Below are positions 35,376 through 46,439 of a stretch of DNA of 64,000 nt, one piece after another. This DNA is from Brachypodium distachyon (Eukaryota > Streptophyta > Magnoliopsida > Poales > Poaceae). The translations under genes and the position numbers were made by a program. Under the pieces are notes generated by a model. The model did not search any database. It saw only the letters and a program-made list of their open reading frames with translations, and was not told the DNA's origin. The stretch is from contig NC_016134.3 of NCBI RefSeq assembly GCF_000005505.3, positions 38,068,150 through 38,132,149 of the forward strand, read 5' to 3'. Position 1 is the first letter of the stretch; the number at the start of each line of letters is the position of its first letter.

Positions 35376-36555
35376 GCCAGCGACAGTATCGTCCGCTTTG
35401 GCCGGTAAATTCAGCGGCAAAGGAACAGAACATATGACATGCACATTGCCGAGCTGAAGCGAAGTGAGTGAGCACGGCGAATTGGCGAAAGCAGATGCCG
35501 ACGTACGCGCGCCCAGTTGGCTGCCGGCCGATCCATCGATTTACATTTTACATTTTCTTTTCTCTTTCGATCTCCAAGAGGCAACAAGGGAATAAACGCA
35601 CGCCACGCCGCCGACTAGCGGTATAATTTAGCAAAGCCGCCATGCCCGGCCAAAGACATGCATGCGCGCCAGTAGTAGAGTTCAGGACTCAGCGAGTGAG
35701 AGAGAGGCCGAGATGGGATCGCGCGCCGAGACTAGTCGTCGCCGGGCGTCGGCATCTAGTCGGTCTTGGACGTACGCGTCGTCCCCGCCACGGCGGAAGC
35801 GCGCCAGCTAGTGGCCGGTGCCCGGTGGTGGGTCTCCGGTCGGGCGGGCGGGCCTGTGAGACATCACCTGTGGTCAAAATATGCGCCCCGCCGGGCCGAT
35901 CGAGCAGCGGCCGATCCGCCAGAGAGCCGTAGGCCCATCGTACGTATAGCCTCGCAGCGAGACAGCGGGAATGTATACATGTGTTGCATCGGAATTGTCT
36001 CCGAGATGATGTGGTCAGGGTTGGGTCACGACTGTCGCATGATTGTTTGATCACCGTGGGGCGTTTGCAACTTGATGATACAGAGGGGAATTCGGGGCGG
36101 GGCCATGGGGACCGACGGCTTTGGGTCCGGGGACCCTGAAAACGGTGCCTCGAAACATGCATGCGATGCGAGGACATTGGCCGCGGCATCCATGGGTCAG
36201 AACTCAAAAGGATTCCTCCGTGATGCGATGCACGGAAGCGGTTGCCAAAATGGATGGGCAACGTAGAAATGAACAACACAGATGTGAAGGCGGTGTAGAA
36301 TGTTATCGAGACGTACTCGCGGCGGAATTTTGGTTGGTACGTCGTGTTGCAATCACGTGTAAAGCACGGTTCAAAATTTTGTCAAAATCCCGAACAAATT
36401 GAAATTTTGTGGAATATGAGAATAAATCATCTTTATCAACACTCCAGAAACAAGTCAAACTAAAATCAAAATTTGTTTCATAATTTAATGGAACATATTA
36501 AAAAAAAAACAATCTTCAAGAGCTGAACACGTGCGTTCATAAAAACAAATATAAG

Positions 36556-36683
36556 TATTCCTTCCGTCCAACAAAAGATGTCTCGATTTTGACTAAATTT
36601 GAACGTATCTATACACTAAGTCATGTCTAGATACATCCAAATTTTGACAAAATTGAAATATTTTTTGTTGAACAGAGAGAGTA
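36556..36683. mobile_element. Stowaway MITE
   Basis: TA-flanked, left TTCCTTCCGTCCAACAAAAG, right TTTTTTGTTGAACAGAGAGAG; interior ATCTATACACTAAGTCATGT is typical of the family. Confidence 0.75.
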
Positions 36684-36849
36684 CATGTTTGTGAACGTGT
36701 ACTTCTATAATGTGTTTCTAAAAAATACAGCATACATCTGCTTGTTATGTGCGACAGTGCGAGTTAGCTTTTTTTTTTTAGAGAAAACAGTGCGAGTTAG
36801 CCGGACGGAGCACTGGCACCCAAACAGAAAGAAAAAACATGTTACACAA

Positions 36850-37215
36850 ATCAACGGACCCTGCAGCCCAAAACACAAGATGCCATCGTCGAAGCCGAAC
36901 ACCGGAACACGGTAGAGCCCAACACAACTAAAGGGAAAATGCAGAAAAATATAGAAGCTTATGCAGCCCAGGTAAGTTCACCCCATCGCGTGGAATCTCT
37001 CAGCCCAACATAAAAGCAAGTCAGAGTCACAAGTCAACGGACCCTTCGGACCAAAACATGTAATGCCACCGTTGAAGCCCCAAACAAGATAGAGCTCAAC
37101 GCGACCAAAAGAAAAAATGCCTATGCAGCCCATGTAGTTCCACCTCCGAACCATACGACAAAAGAATTAAAACTAGGCCCACCGAGTCCATCTGGTAGAA
37201 TCTCTCAGCCAAACA
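36850..37215 (+). repeat. Two tandem copies of a 183-205 bp unit
   Basis: TCAACGGACCC starts each copy at about 36851 and 37034. Both contain AAACA...AARATGCCAYCG, TAGAGCYCAACRCRACYAAA, ATGCAGCCCA and, at their ends, AATCTCTCAGCC...GAAGCAAGTCA. The origin is unknown. Confidence 0.75.
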
Positions 37216-37645
37216 CAGAAGCAAGTCACACAAAAAAAAACACAACACACCCCCTCAAAAAGAAAAGCCCAAATCAGCTAGAGGAGCGCCGGACGAAGAG
37301 AGCGGAGGAAACCCTAGCCGCCACGGCATCAATCTTCATTGGTTTTCTCTCGCATCTGATTGCCAATTTGTCATCAGAAGGTGAGGGAAACCACGTATCA
37401 ACATTTGGCATGGTGTTTTAGTACCTTCATAGAAGGTTTTGTGTATCCTTGGCGATGACGTCTTAACGGTGGAGGCGGCGACGCACGGATTTAAAGTCTC
37501 TTGGTTCCATCCCTGTTCTGGATTAACTATTATGGTCTACTCCATGATGTTTGTGGATCTCATGGCTCGTAATTTCGTGATTTTGATCATTTTCGTCATC
37601 GGTTCGACGATGATTCAATTGTTTGACAACCTGATTTGCGAGGGG

Positions 37646-38541
37646 TGTCGTGATGGTGTCACGGCAGATGCCATGGGATGGCTTACCTTGAGGCGGATGG
37701 ACGAAGGAGGATCCGGAGTAAGGAGGACGTGAAGGGAAACACGCACGGATACACAAGCACACACAGATTTACCCAGGTTCGGAGCCCTCTTGCCGAGGTA
37801 AGACTCCTACTCCTGCTTTGTTGTATTAGCCGAGATAACAAGCTCTACAATGGCACTCCTTGAGCTGTATTCTTGAGGAAGAAGAAGAAGAAGAAGAAGA
37901 AGAAGAAGAAGAAGAAGAAGAAGAAGAAGAAGAAGAAGAAGAAGAAGAAGAAGAAGAAGAAGAAGAAGAAGAAGAAGAAGAAGAAGAAGAAGAAGGGAAA
38001 AACCCTAAATGCCTAAGTGTTCGATCCCTCTCCAGGGAGGGGTAGTGCTCTATTTATGGACCGCCCATGTCACACTGACATGTGGGCCGAAACCTAACGT
38101 CACCTTCTTTGGGCCCCGTCAGGCACGCACCTTGGTTCCCTCCGGGTGGCACCGTAGGGGACAAGACAACTTTACTTTCGCTGGCGCCCTGCAACAAGTA
38201 CAACAGTCATCTGCCGGCTTCCGTCAGAGATTCTCTTTCGGTGCTTCTATACGCAGTCGCCTGACACCGTAACGTAAGCGGCGACTTGTTTTCCGTGATA
38301 AAGATAGCGTTGCTTTACTTTGCGCCGCGCGGTGAGGATAAGACTGTTGAGATATCTCGGAGTATTCGTTCTTATCCTGCAATCTTATAAAACAAGATAG
38401 TCATGCCGGCATTCTCTAGGTACGCCGACTCAGTATTAGTTTGTCTTAATGATGCCGGCATACATGATTATGCCGACTTTGTCTTCATCATCTCGGCTAA
38501 AGCGTGTCGTCGTGACCCTATCCGAGATCATCCCCCCGACA
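37646..38541 (-). mobile_element. Solo LTR (gypsy-like), copy 1
   Basis: The 896-bp unit runs TGTCG...CGACA and is flanked by a perfect target duplication AGGGG (37641-37645 and 38542-38546). It is the inverted homologue of the LTR at 42396. On the minus strand it begins TGTCGGGGGGATGATCTCGG and carries a TATA-like CCATAAATAGA. No internal region is present, so it arose by LTR-LTR recombination. Confidence 0.92.
37878..37996. repeat. (GAA)n microsatellite, about 39 units, inside solo LTR
   Basis: Nearly perfect GAA run of about 119 bp. The matching place in the second solo LTR (about 42921) holds only a few TTC units, so the run expanded after the copies diverged. Confidence 0.95.
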
Positions 38542-38546
38542 AGGGG

Positions 38547-39376
38547 TTTGTCTCCGGCCACTGTGCGTCCAACGATCTCAAGTTCTCAGCTGATGGGGTG
38601 GGTGGCTCATGCGGCTCTATAAACCAACAATAAGGTTAGTCCAACTCATGCAAGTTTGGTCTTCTACTATTTCATTGTCCTGGTAATAAAACCTCAAAAA
38701 GAAAAAAAAAGAAATCACAACACACACGTACACGAATTTGATGTTATATCCAACTGCTCACGGAATCGACTGAAATAGCTGCTTGAGAAATAGAAAAACT
38801 TGAAAAAGAAAAAGACAATGAGACGAGCGGGGCCATGTCCGTTGCATATACCTGCATTTCCTCTTCAGCCGGCGCCAATCTTTTTCTAAACGGCGAGCCG
38901 TGCCGTTCCGGCCGGTGCAGCAGCGACCGTCACGTGGACTGCTCCGCTTCGCGCTGAAGTCGCCCGACTCTCCACTCCACTCCGAGGTCTCCGTCCGATA
39001 CGGCAGGTCTCCCGGCTCGACCGAAAAGAAACAAACATGCAAGCCCCTCTCACCGGTCCCTCGGCGCATAATCAATTGTTACAGGAGTCGGTGCAACCGA
39101 AGCGTTTCGAAGACGGCAGGCAGGCAGGTGAGAGGTGACTCATCAGACTCAGTCATCCTGTTCAGGAAAAAGATTATATGATCCTGGCAAATGCGAACCA
39201 GCTGAGCTGCTACGGTAGCCATCGAGCAGAAGCAACCAAGCCGTTCAGGCTAATTCTCGCGCGCTAGAGGAGTCCGCAGCGGCAGCTGGCATTGGCGACG
39301 TACACCCCGAAGCTCCTAGCTGCAAATTCTCACGCACGTACGGATGCAGGCGCCTGCCGGGAGGACGTGGTCGCCG
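38547..39376. other. 5' flank of GEM-like gene; no further gene seen
   Basis: Contains short overlapping open frames only. The stretch from about 39200 to 39376 is the probable 5' UTR. Confidence 0.4.
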
Positions 39377-40326
39377 ATGGCAACGGAGGCCAACCCCTAC
39401 GCGATGCCGGCGCCGGCGCAGAAGAGTACGTGCACGGTGCCCGGCCGCCCGGGCCGGGGTTACCTGAATTGTGATTGAAATTTGAAAGTTCTGCCGCTGA
39501 TCCTGTTGTTGGAACTCCGGTTGCAGGCACCAAGGAGACGGTGAAGAACGCGCTGTCGCTGTGGGGGCGGAAGGTCGGCGAGGCGACCAGGAAGGCCGAG
39601 GACCTGTCACGCAACACATGGCAGCACCGTGAGCGCCTCCGGCCATCTCTTCCCCCCAACAAAACCATCCCAATTCCAATTACGTGACTGCTTAATTAAC
39701 AGAGAGGCAACTGACCGATTTAACTTCCCTTTTTGTGATTTGCTCGATCGGACGCCAGTTCGGACAGCGCCGAGCATCACGGAGGCGGCGGTGGGGAGGA
39801 TAGCGCAGGGGACCAAGGTCCTGGCGGAAGGCGGCCACGACAAGATCTTCCGGCAGGCCTTCAGCGCGCCGCCGGACGAGCAGCTCCGAAAGTCGTACGC
39901 GTGCTACCTGTCCACGTCCGCCGGCCCGGTCATGGGGGTCATGTACCTCTCCACGGCCAGGGTTGCCTTCTGCAGCGACAACCCGCTCTCCTACGAGGCC
40001 TCCGGCGGCGACAGGACAGAATGGAGCTATTACAAGGTACACCACACACTGCACGCGCGCGGTATGCCCCATTCTGTATTTTGCTGTGCTGCATGTAGTT
40101 GTGAAATATGAAGATTTCGTGTTCAAATCTATGCCAGGTGGCGATTCCTCTGCACCGGCTGAGGGCCGCGATCCCGTCGGCCAGCAAGCTGAAGCCCGCG
40201 GAGAAGTTCATCCAGCTCGTTTCGGTGGAGAACCACGAGTTCTGGCTGATGGGGTTCGTCAACTACGGCAGCGCGGTCATGCACTTGCAAGAAGTTCTCA
40301 GCGGCTTCCACAATTTGCAGGCGTGA
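39377..40326 (+). CDS. GEM-like protein with GRAM domain
   Basis: The family includes Arabidopsis GEM and ABA-responsive GRAM proteins; the GRAM fold binds membranes or proteins. Four exons join to 205 aa: 39377-39425, 39527-39628, 39759-40036, 40138-40326, all GT-AG. The N-terminus is [16 protein letters not shown]. The family block [20 protein letters not shown] follows, then [19 protein letters not shown]. The GRAM domain covers about residues 80-160 ([56 protein letters not shown]). The C-terminus reads [20 protein letters not shown] and ends GFHNLQA. An in-frame ATG 33 bp upstream (39344) could extend it by 11 residues; the internal ATG has the better +4 G. The gene sits between two inverted solo LTRs, whose promoters could affect it. 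Confidence 0.9.
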
Positions 40327-40969
40327 CCGTGTGACGTACGACGACGGTCGATCGGCATCGGCGTTGAGTATACCTGTGGACTGTGGTGGTAGTGGTTGTT
40401 CGCTAATACAGTCCGGAGTAGCCGCGTGTCTGTGCTTTGTTGGTGTTGCTGAGGAACCGACGCATTGCAATTTGCAGTATGTTGCTTACTGCTACTCTGG
40501 TGCTACAGCGACTACTGTTCGATTATCTTCCTGATACCGAAGTTGTACTTACCCAGGGAATGTTTGCTGTAAAAATTATACAGAGAGCCAAAGGAAGAAA
40601 TCAGACGATTACGAAATTGCATGTTACGTCGTGCAAATTGAAGCCGGCCGGCCTCCCACTCGGAGCGACAACAATGGCCAACAGGGACATGTGTTTCCGT
40701 ATCGCTACCAACTTACGCAGATACCTTTTTTTTTTTTCCTTTTTTAGGGAGATGTCGATGACTCGCGTGTAGTGCTGGAGCCGGCAGATTAGAGGAGCCA
40801 GGACACACTCTATGCACTTCTTCTTAAACTACAATTTGTCCATACAAATTACTAATTTAATCACCATGTTTATCGAGAAACCTTTTACGTGGTCGTCCGA
40901 CCCAGGTGGACGAAAACGCGTCCTCTCCCCTTCTCTCGCTCGGTCCATCCCCGACACGAAAACGCCCAT

Positions 40970-42185
40970 GTCATGATTTTCAGCTTGAGATCCAACAGGC
41001 CTCGAGGGACCTGTTTGCCGCTGGTTCATCGGCTATCATTGGAAATGTCCGAGATTCTTTCTTCTGGTCGGATTGGTGGACTCCGTTTCGAGGATGTGGC
41101 ACCTAAGGTCTTCGCCTCTATCTCCCGTGGAGCTGCCCTCGTGACTGTGGCCGAAGCACTTACTCATCATGATTGACGAGTGTTATTAACCCCAACTTGT
41201 CGGAGTCAGGGATCAATGAGTTTCTCTTGTTGTGGGATCGCCTAAGCCTCGTCCAATTGTCCACCGGCAAAGAAGATAATTTCAGGTGGAGTTGGTCGTA
41301 TTCGGGCTAGTTCACGGCAAAATCGGCCTATGAGGCGTTCTTCGAAGGACAGATGGAGTTTGCAGGCGTCGACCTAATCTGGGGTTCCAAAGCACGGAAC
41401 AAGTGCTTTGGAAATCGGTGCTGGACTGCAGACTTGCTCCAACGACGCGGACTTGATCCTCCTCCTAGATGTCCTCTTTGTGATCAAGCTCCGGAATCGA
41501 TCTCCCATCTTCTTCTCGGATGCGTGGTTGCGAGGGAGGTCTGGCAGTCCTTGTTGCGGCTCTGGAATAGACTACAATGGATGCCCACGCATGAAAACCA
41601 ACTCGCCGATTGGTGGTCTGGACTCCACTGCACCGGCAACGCTCGACAGGACCTCGCCACTGCTGTAACGCTCTCCTGCTGGTGCATTTAGCTGCACAGG
41701 AACAAAGTTGTCTTTGATGGGGAAACGGCGAGTGCGAGGGGGATTCTGGAGGCCATCCGGTCAGAGGGAGCTTGCTGGCAACGTGCCAAACTCTTTTTTA
41801 AGAGCTCAATCTTTGGCCAGTTCAGTGATAGTGGTGTTGAGTGGAGAGATCTATGTTCACGTTTGGATGCCCACTGCTAGGCCCGGTTTAATCCTACTGG
41901 CTGAAGAGACCTAATAGACCTGTACCTATTAGGCCGGCCCAAGACAGTCCTTGCCGTGGGCGCCGGCTCCTTGTACCACGCACACTACGGACAGGTCGGC
42001 TGAGTCTGTGCGGGCCACATTGGTATGGAGTACTCCGTACTTTGTCTTCGTGGCTGTAGGCCTTCGGCCTAATGCAGAAGCCCAATCTGTGTTTGCTACA
42101 GTTCCTTTTGGAACGAAAAATTGTTGAGGGCACTACTGAATGTAAGTAATGAATGAAATGCACACAAATAATGTTTCAAAAAAAA
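40970..42185 (+). mobile_element. LINE (non-LTR) remnant, 3' end with zf-RVT domain
   Basis: Degenerate frames carry the reverse-transcriptase-associated zinc-binding region: RDSFFWSDWWTPF; then FTAKSAYEAFFEGQMEFAGV after a stop; then RCWTADLLQRRGLDPPPRCP with CPLCDQAPESISHLLLGCVV; then LHRNKVVFDGE. Several stops and frame changes are present. A 3' UTR-like stretch with GGCCTTCGGCC and a poly-A run at about 42176 closes it. The RT core and endonuclease are absent. Likely inserted downstream of the GEM-like gene. Confidence 0.8.
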
Positions 42186-42395
42186 AGCACACAAATGAAG
42201 GCATATCGCAAGACTAATTATTGAATGCAAAATTATTTCTCCTATCAAGGAAACAATATGAAGATCAAGATTTAATCTGATCCTAGAAGCAAACCGGCAT
42301 TTTTTTTAATCTATCTCAGCTGTTTGAATCGTTTGAAAATCTCAGTCTCAGTCGCCTAAAATTTCACACTACCGACAAATCTCAGCCATGCATGG

Positions 42396-43162
42396 TGTCG
42401 GGGGATGACCCCGGATAGGATCATGACGACAAAACTCTAACCGAGGTGACGGAGGCAAAACCGGCATAGTTACGTATGCCGGCATCGTAAAGTTAAACTA
42501 ATACTAAGCCGGCATTCTGGACGTATGCCGGCATGGCTATCTTATCTTATAAGTTTGCAGGATAAAGACGAACTACTCAACGGTTTTATCTTGACCACGC
42601 GGTGCAAAGTAAAGCAGCGCCATCATTATCTTAGAAAAGCAGTCAGCGCCTGCGTACCGGTGTCAGCTGACCACGCTAGAGAAACACCGAAAGGTAATCT
42701 ATGATGGAAGCCGGAAGAGAATAGCTGTATCCGTTGCAGGCTAGTAGGGAAAAGTAAAGTTGTCTTGTCCCCTACAGTACTGCTTGGAGGGAACCAAGCT
42801 GCGTGCCCGGCGGGGCCCAAGGAAGATGATGTTAGACTCGGCCTATATGTCAGTGTGACATGGATGGCCTATAAATAGAACCTAGGGACACGGAAGCACT
42901 TAGGCATCTAGGATTTCTCCTTTTTCTTCTTCTTTCTCAAGAATACAGCTCAATGAGCGTCATTGTAGAGCTTGGCTATCTCGGCTAATACAACAAAGCA
43001 GGAGAAGGAGTCTTACCTCGACAAAAGGGCTCCGAATCTGAGTAAATCTGTGTGTGTTTGAGAATTTGTGCGTGTTTCTCTTCACGTCCTCTCTCCTCCG
43101 GTCCCTCCATCGGCTCCAAGTTAAACCATCTTATGACATCTGCCGTGACACCACAAAGACGT
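42396..43162 (+). mobile_element. Solo LTR (gypsy-like), copy 2
   Basis: Starts TGTCGGGGGATGACCCCGG and ends near GACACCACAAAGACGT; flanked by a perfect target duplication CATGG (42391-42395 and 43163-43167). TATA box CCTATAAATAGA at about 42868. Homologous to the LTR at 37646 in opposite orientation. Its last bases are diverged from the other copy. Confidence 0.88.
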
Positions 43163-45221
43163 CATGGCGGCTCCCTTTGTTCTGACTCCGGCTGACAGTT
43201 GTAAACTCCGTCAGTCCATGCCCACGGTTGCGGCGACGACCGTGCATTCAGATTTTCAGACGGACCACATAACACATTGTTCACAGCGGTCCACACATGC
43301 ATGACAGGCGAATTAAGCCAAGCCAAACAGAGCAGACAACTTGGCAAACCGGCAAAGCAACGCCCTCCTCCAGCACGCAGCTAGCGCAGCACGGCGGGTC
43401 GTTTTGTCCCTTTCACGCGCGCCTTTCCGCGTCCGATACGTCCCGCTCAGCCGAGACCCGGCCGGTACGCTTTTTCCTCCGCGCCCAGCATGGATTCTTC
43501 CTCTCCTCGGCTCGTGTTGGCAGCCGGCCGGGCGCGCGCTTTCTCTCCTATGCGTGCTGCTCCGTGTTGGCTAATCTCGACCGGCTTTTTGCATGGTGCG
43601 GGTGCGCTTTTTCCCCTCCGGCGACGAATAGCAATCATGAATGGTGGCGACTTGCATGCCACCGGGAAAAGAAGAGAGATCTATATATCCCCTGTGCATG
43701 CATGCATGCATGCCTTACCGACAAATCTCACCGACTCCAGTCAACTGGGATGGCCGGCCGGTCAAACGCTCGCAGAATCGTGTGGTTGACGATCGATCGA
43801 GTGCATCACGGATCCACGTTCATGGCCATGCATGCATGTTCTTGCTTGCTTGCTGTTTGGACAGCGTTATGATTAAATTACGTACTTCCTGTAGCTGTAG
43901 TACAAGCTAGAGCCAACGAATCGGCTTCATCGGGCCATGTGTGCATCATGCAGCTATCAGCTCCCTGATGGCTAAATCTGCAAATATTTTCTCAAACCTG
44001 GACTACTGTGAGTACACATTTGTATAGGTACACGTATAGTTGGCCACCGTACGTGCCGTTATCTTTCGATCGCAGCACTAACCATAGCTGCCTTTTTCTC
44101 GCCAAAAATCTTAGCCGGAGTCTTTTGGATCAAGACTCAGAACTCAGAAAGTAGCTACATGCATCGAGAGGATTACAGCCTATGCATGCAGAATGCATCA
44201 TCGAGTCCATCGATCCATCCATTCATGTCTTTAAACATGCCCCCTGAACTTTCGCTCGCGCTCACTTTTGCACAAGCTTGCATGCACTCGAGGCATCGAT
44301 GTGCAGCACAGCATGATGCATGCATGCCATCTCTGAGGAGAGAATGGAAGACACACCACATTATTCCAGCCCGTGCACGCAACGTTCGCCATTGCCATGT
44401 CCGTATCAGTGTCGCCGATCTGTCCTCTCTTTTGTACGCCCCGTCGGCATAAAAAGGAAGAGCCGCGACACGGTCGTCTTTTGCAGTACTGACAAAGGCC
44501 CGGTTCTGCATTTGTCGCCCCGGCCCAATTCCTAGCAGTACTACTGATTAACGTCAGTGTTGGATCTCTAACAGATTGTTGGGCGTATTAATTGGCAGAG
44601 TACTGAAAAGGCCGGGGTGTATGAAGATCTCCCAGTCTCGATCAGTTCTGCATGTGTCCCCGAACTGGGTTCTCAGAGACGATAAGTATAGAACTTAACA
44701 GCCTGAACTTTTATCATTATACAGCAAACATGGCTACTTTTATCAGATAAGCACGCTTCAGTGCACGACAACAACAAGCAATAAAGATGCTATCTACTTG
44801 GGAAATGGCTCGTGACATCATGTCTGAAAGTGATTATTGTAGGGCCAACGATTTGATGTTTCATTTTCATATTGTATATGCATGCATGCCGTGTTAACAT
44901 CGTTCGCACTGCGCCATCATATATAGGTTAATTAAGCTGCTGCTGCTGACACAAGGCTATAGTTGACCTTTTTTCTAGCGTTGACAACAGAGAACAGTAT
45001 GCCGTGGTCAAGGTCGGAATCGAGCTTTCTGTCCATAGTAACCTATAAGATCAGTTCCTTACGCCCTATATATACACATGACGCTTTGTACAGGTATTCA
45101 ATCAAAACTTTAGAACTTTGACCCTAATCTCGTTCAAATAATTAAGTTTGTGCATATAATCTATAATCTGCATCCAACCCGACAATCACCGGCCCCTAAG
45201 ACTAGGGATGCAAGCTAGATA

Positions 45222-45307
45222 TACTCTCTCCGTTCCGAATTAACTGACATCGATTTGTATAAATTTTTGTAGAAATCCACGTCAGTTAATTTGGGATGGA
45301 GGGAGTA
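45222..45307. mobile_element. Short Stowaway MITE (86 bp)
   Basis: TA-flanked; CTCTCTCCGTTCCGAATTAA pairs with TTAATTTGGGATGGAGGGAG. ACTGAC/GTCAGT extends the stem. Confidence 0.88.
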
Positions 45308-46191
45308 CTAATTATCTCACTTAATTGACTTGCTATTTCAAAAAAAAAAAGAAGATTTGGAGATTAGCCTAGGACATAGTACGTGGGATCTCGCTAGCTT
45401 ACAGGAACCGAGTGCGTGACCCGCTGTTACCATTTGATCGTGCTGCCTTGAGCTCGTGTGTTATGACCCACACGCATAGTGTCTTTGACTGGATCCCTAA
45501 TTCTGTCTAGTTCGGTCACTGTCAGCAACAGCCGGACACAACAGTGGTGATTACTATTAGCACACCTCGCCATTTGCCATTTTCTGCAAGAGCCTAACTG
45601 ATATATTTGTTGCAGTTGCAATTGGTAACGACAGCATGCATGCGATCTAGACTGATGGAAGTAAAACGTACTGTGCGCTACTGGTTATTACGTACGCTAG
45701 CTACCTCAATTAATTTCGTGAGGCTTATTAATTACTTTGGGCCGACAGCAAATTAAATCTCTTTTGTGTTGGCTACTTGGCTCGGAGTACAAATTCCGGA
45801 TGCTCATTTGAAGAAGAACCTGGTGGGTAACCTTGGCATGGCTGTACTTCGATCATGAAACATGCATAGCTGCCCGGTCGGAACGTGCATTTCTTGCAGA
45901 TCGATGCTGGAAAAGCGGTGAAAGTGAACGCACTAATTAACTCACTCCCACCAATAAAATTGCACGGTGTGAAAGTGAAGCTATATGTGAATGATTGCAA
46001 ATAGTACTGGTATAGTTCACACAGCCGGTCAACACTCGATCAAGTGAGAGCAATGTTAAGCCGTACGATGCAAATAATTAAGATGCCTTAAACAAGAACG
46101 GTGCAATCAGGGAGTAATAGCGGGAACTGGTGTTGCTAGTGGGCATAATGGCGAGCATGTTGCCATTAATTGGTACGTAGTGCTAACGAAG

Positions 46192-46439
46192 TACTTCCTC
46201 AATTTTTTTTAAAATTGACATATTAGCTTTCATTAAGACAATGGTTGATTACAAATTACTATGTTAAAGTATAGTTTATATGACATGAAACCACAAGTAT
46301 CATAAAGTACTTTTGATAACAAATCTAGTGATACTAATTTCATGTCATATAAATCACATCTTGACATAGTAATTTATGGTCAAAGGATTGTTTTAATGAA
46401 AACTAATATGTCAATTTTTAAGGAACATACGGAGCAGTA
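46192..46439. mobile_element. Foldback MITE of about 248 bp
   Basis: TA-flanked. AAAATTGACATATTAG on the left pairs with CTAATATGTCAATTTT on the right. Further inner complementary segments (TATATGACATGAAA / TTTCATGTCATATA) make nearly the whole element self-complementary. Confidence 0.85.

Larger units (their letters stand above)
32350..37645. other. Intergenic with MITEs and local duplications; no host gene seen
   Basis: 32350-33940 is AT-rich and featureless. The rest contains the separately listed repeats. Open frames at 35642-36279 on both strands are high-GC overlaps without domains. Confidence 0.55.

Noticed and set aside
35460..35485. AGTGAGTGAGCAC resembling the 3' part of miR156
   Set aside because: Only the last ten bases agree and no precursor hairpin is visible.
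35689..36279. 196-residue minus-strand open frame
   Set aside because: It overlaps other long frames on both strands in GC-rich sequence and has no domain, no splice support and no homologous look.
37860..38045. Glu-rich small protein
   Set aside because: Translation of the GAA microsatellite inside a solo LTR.
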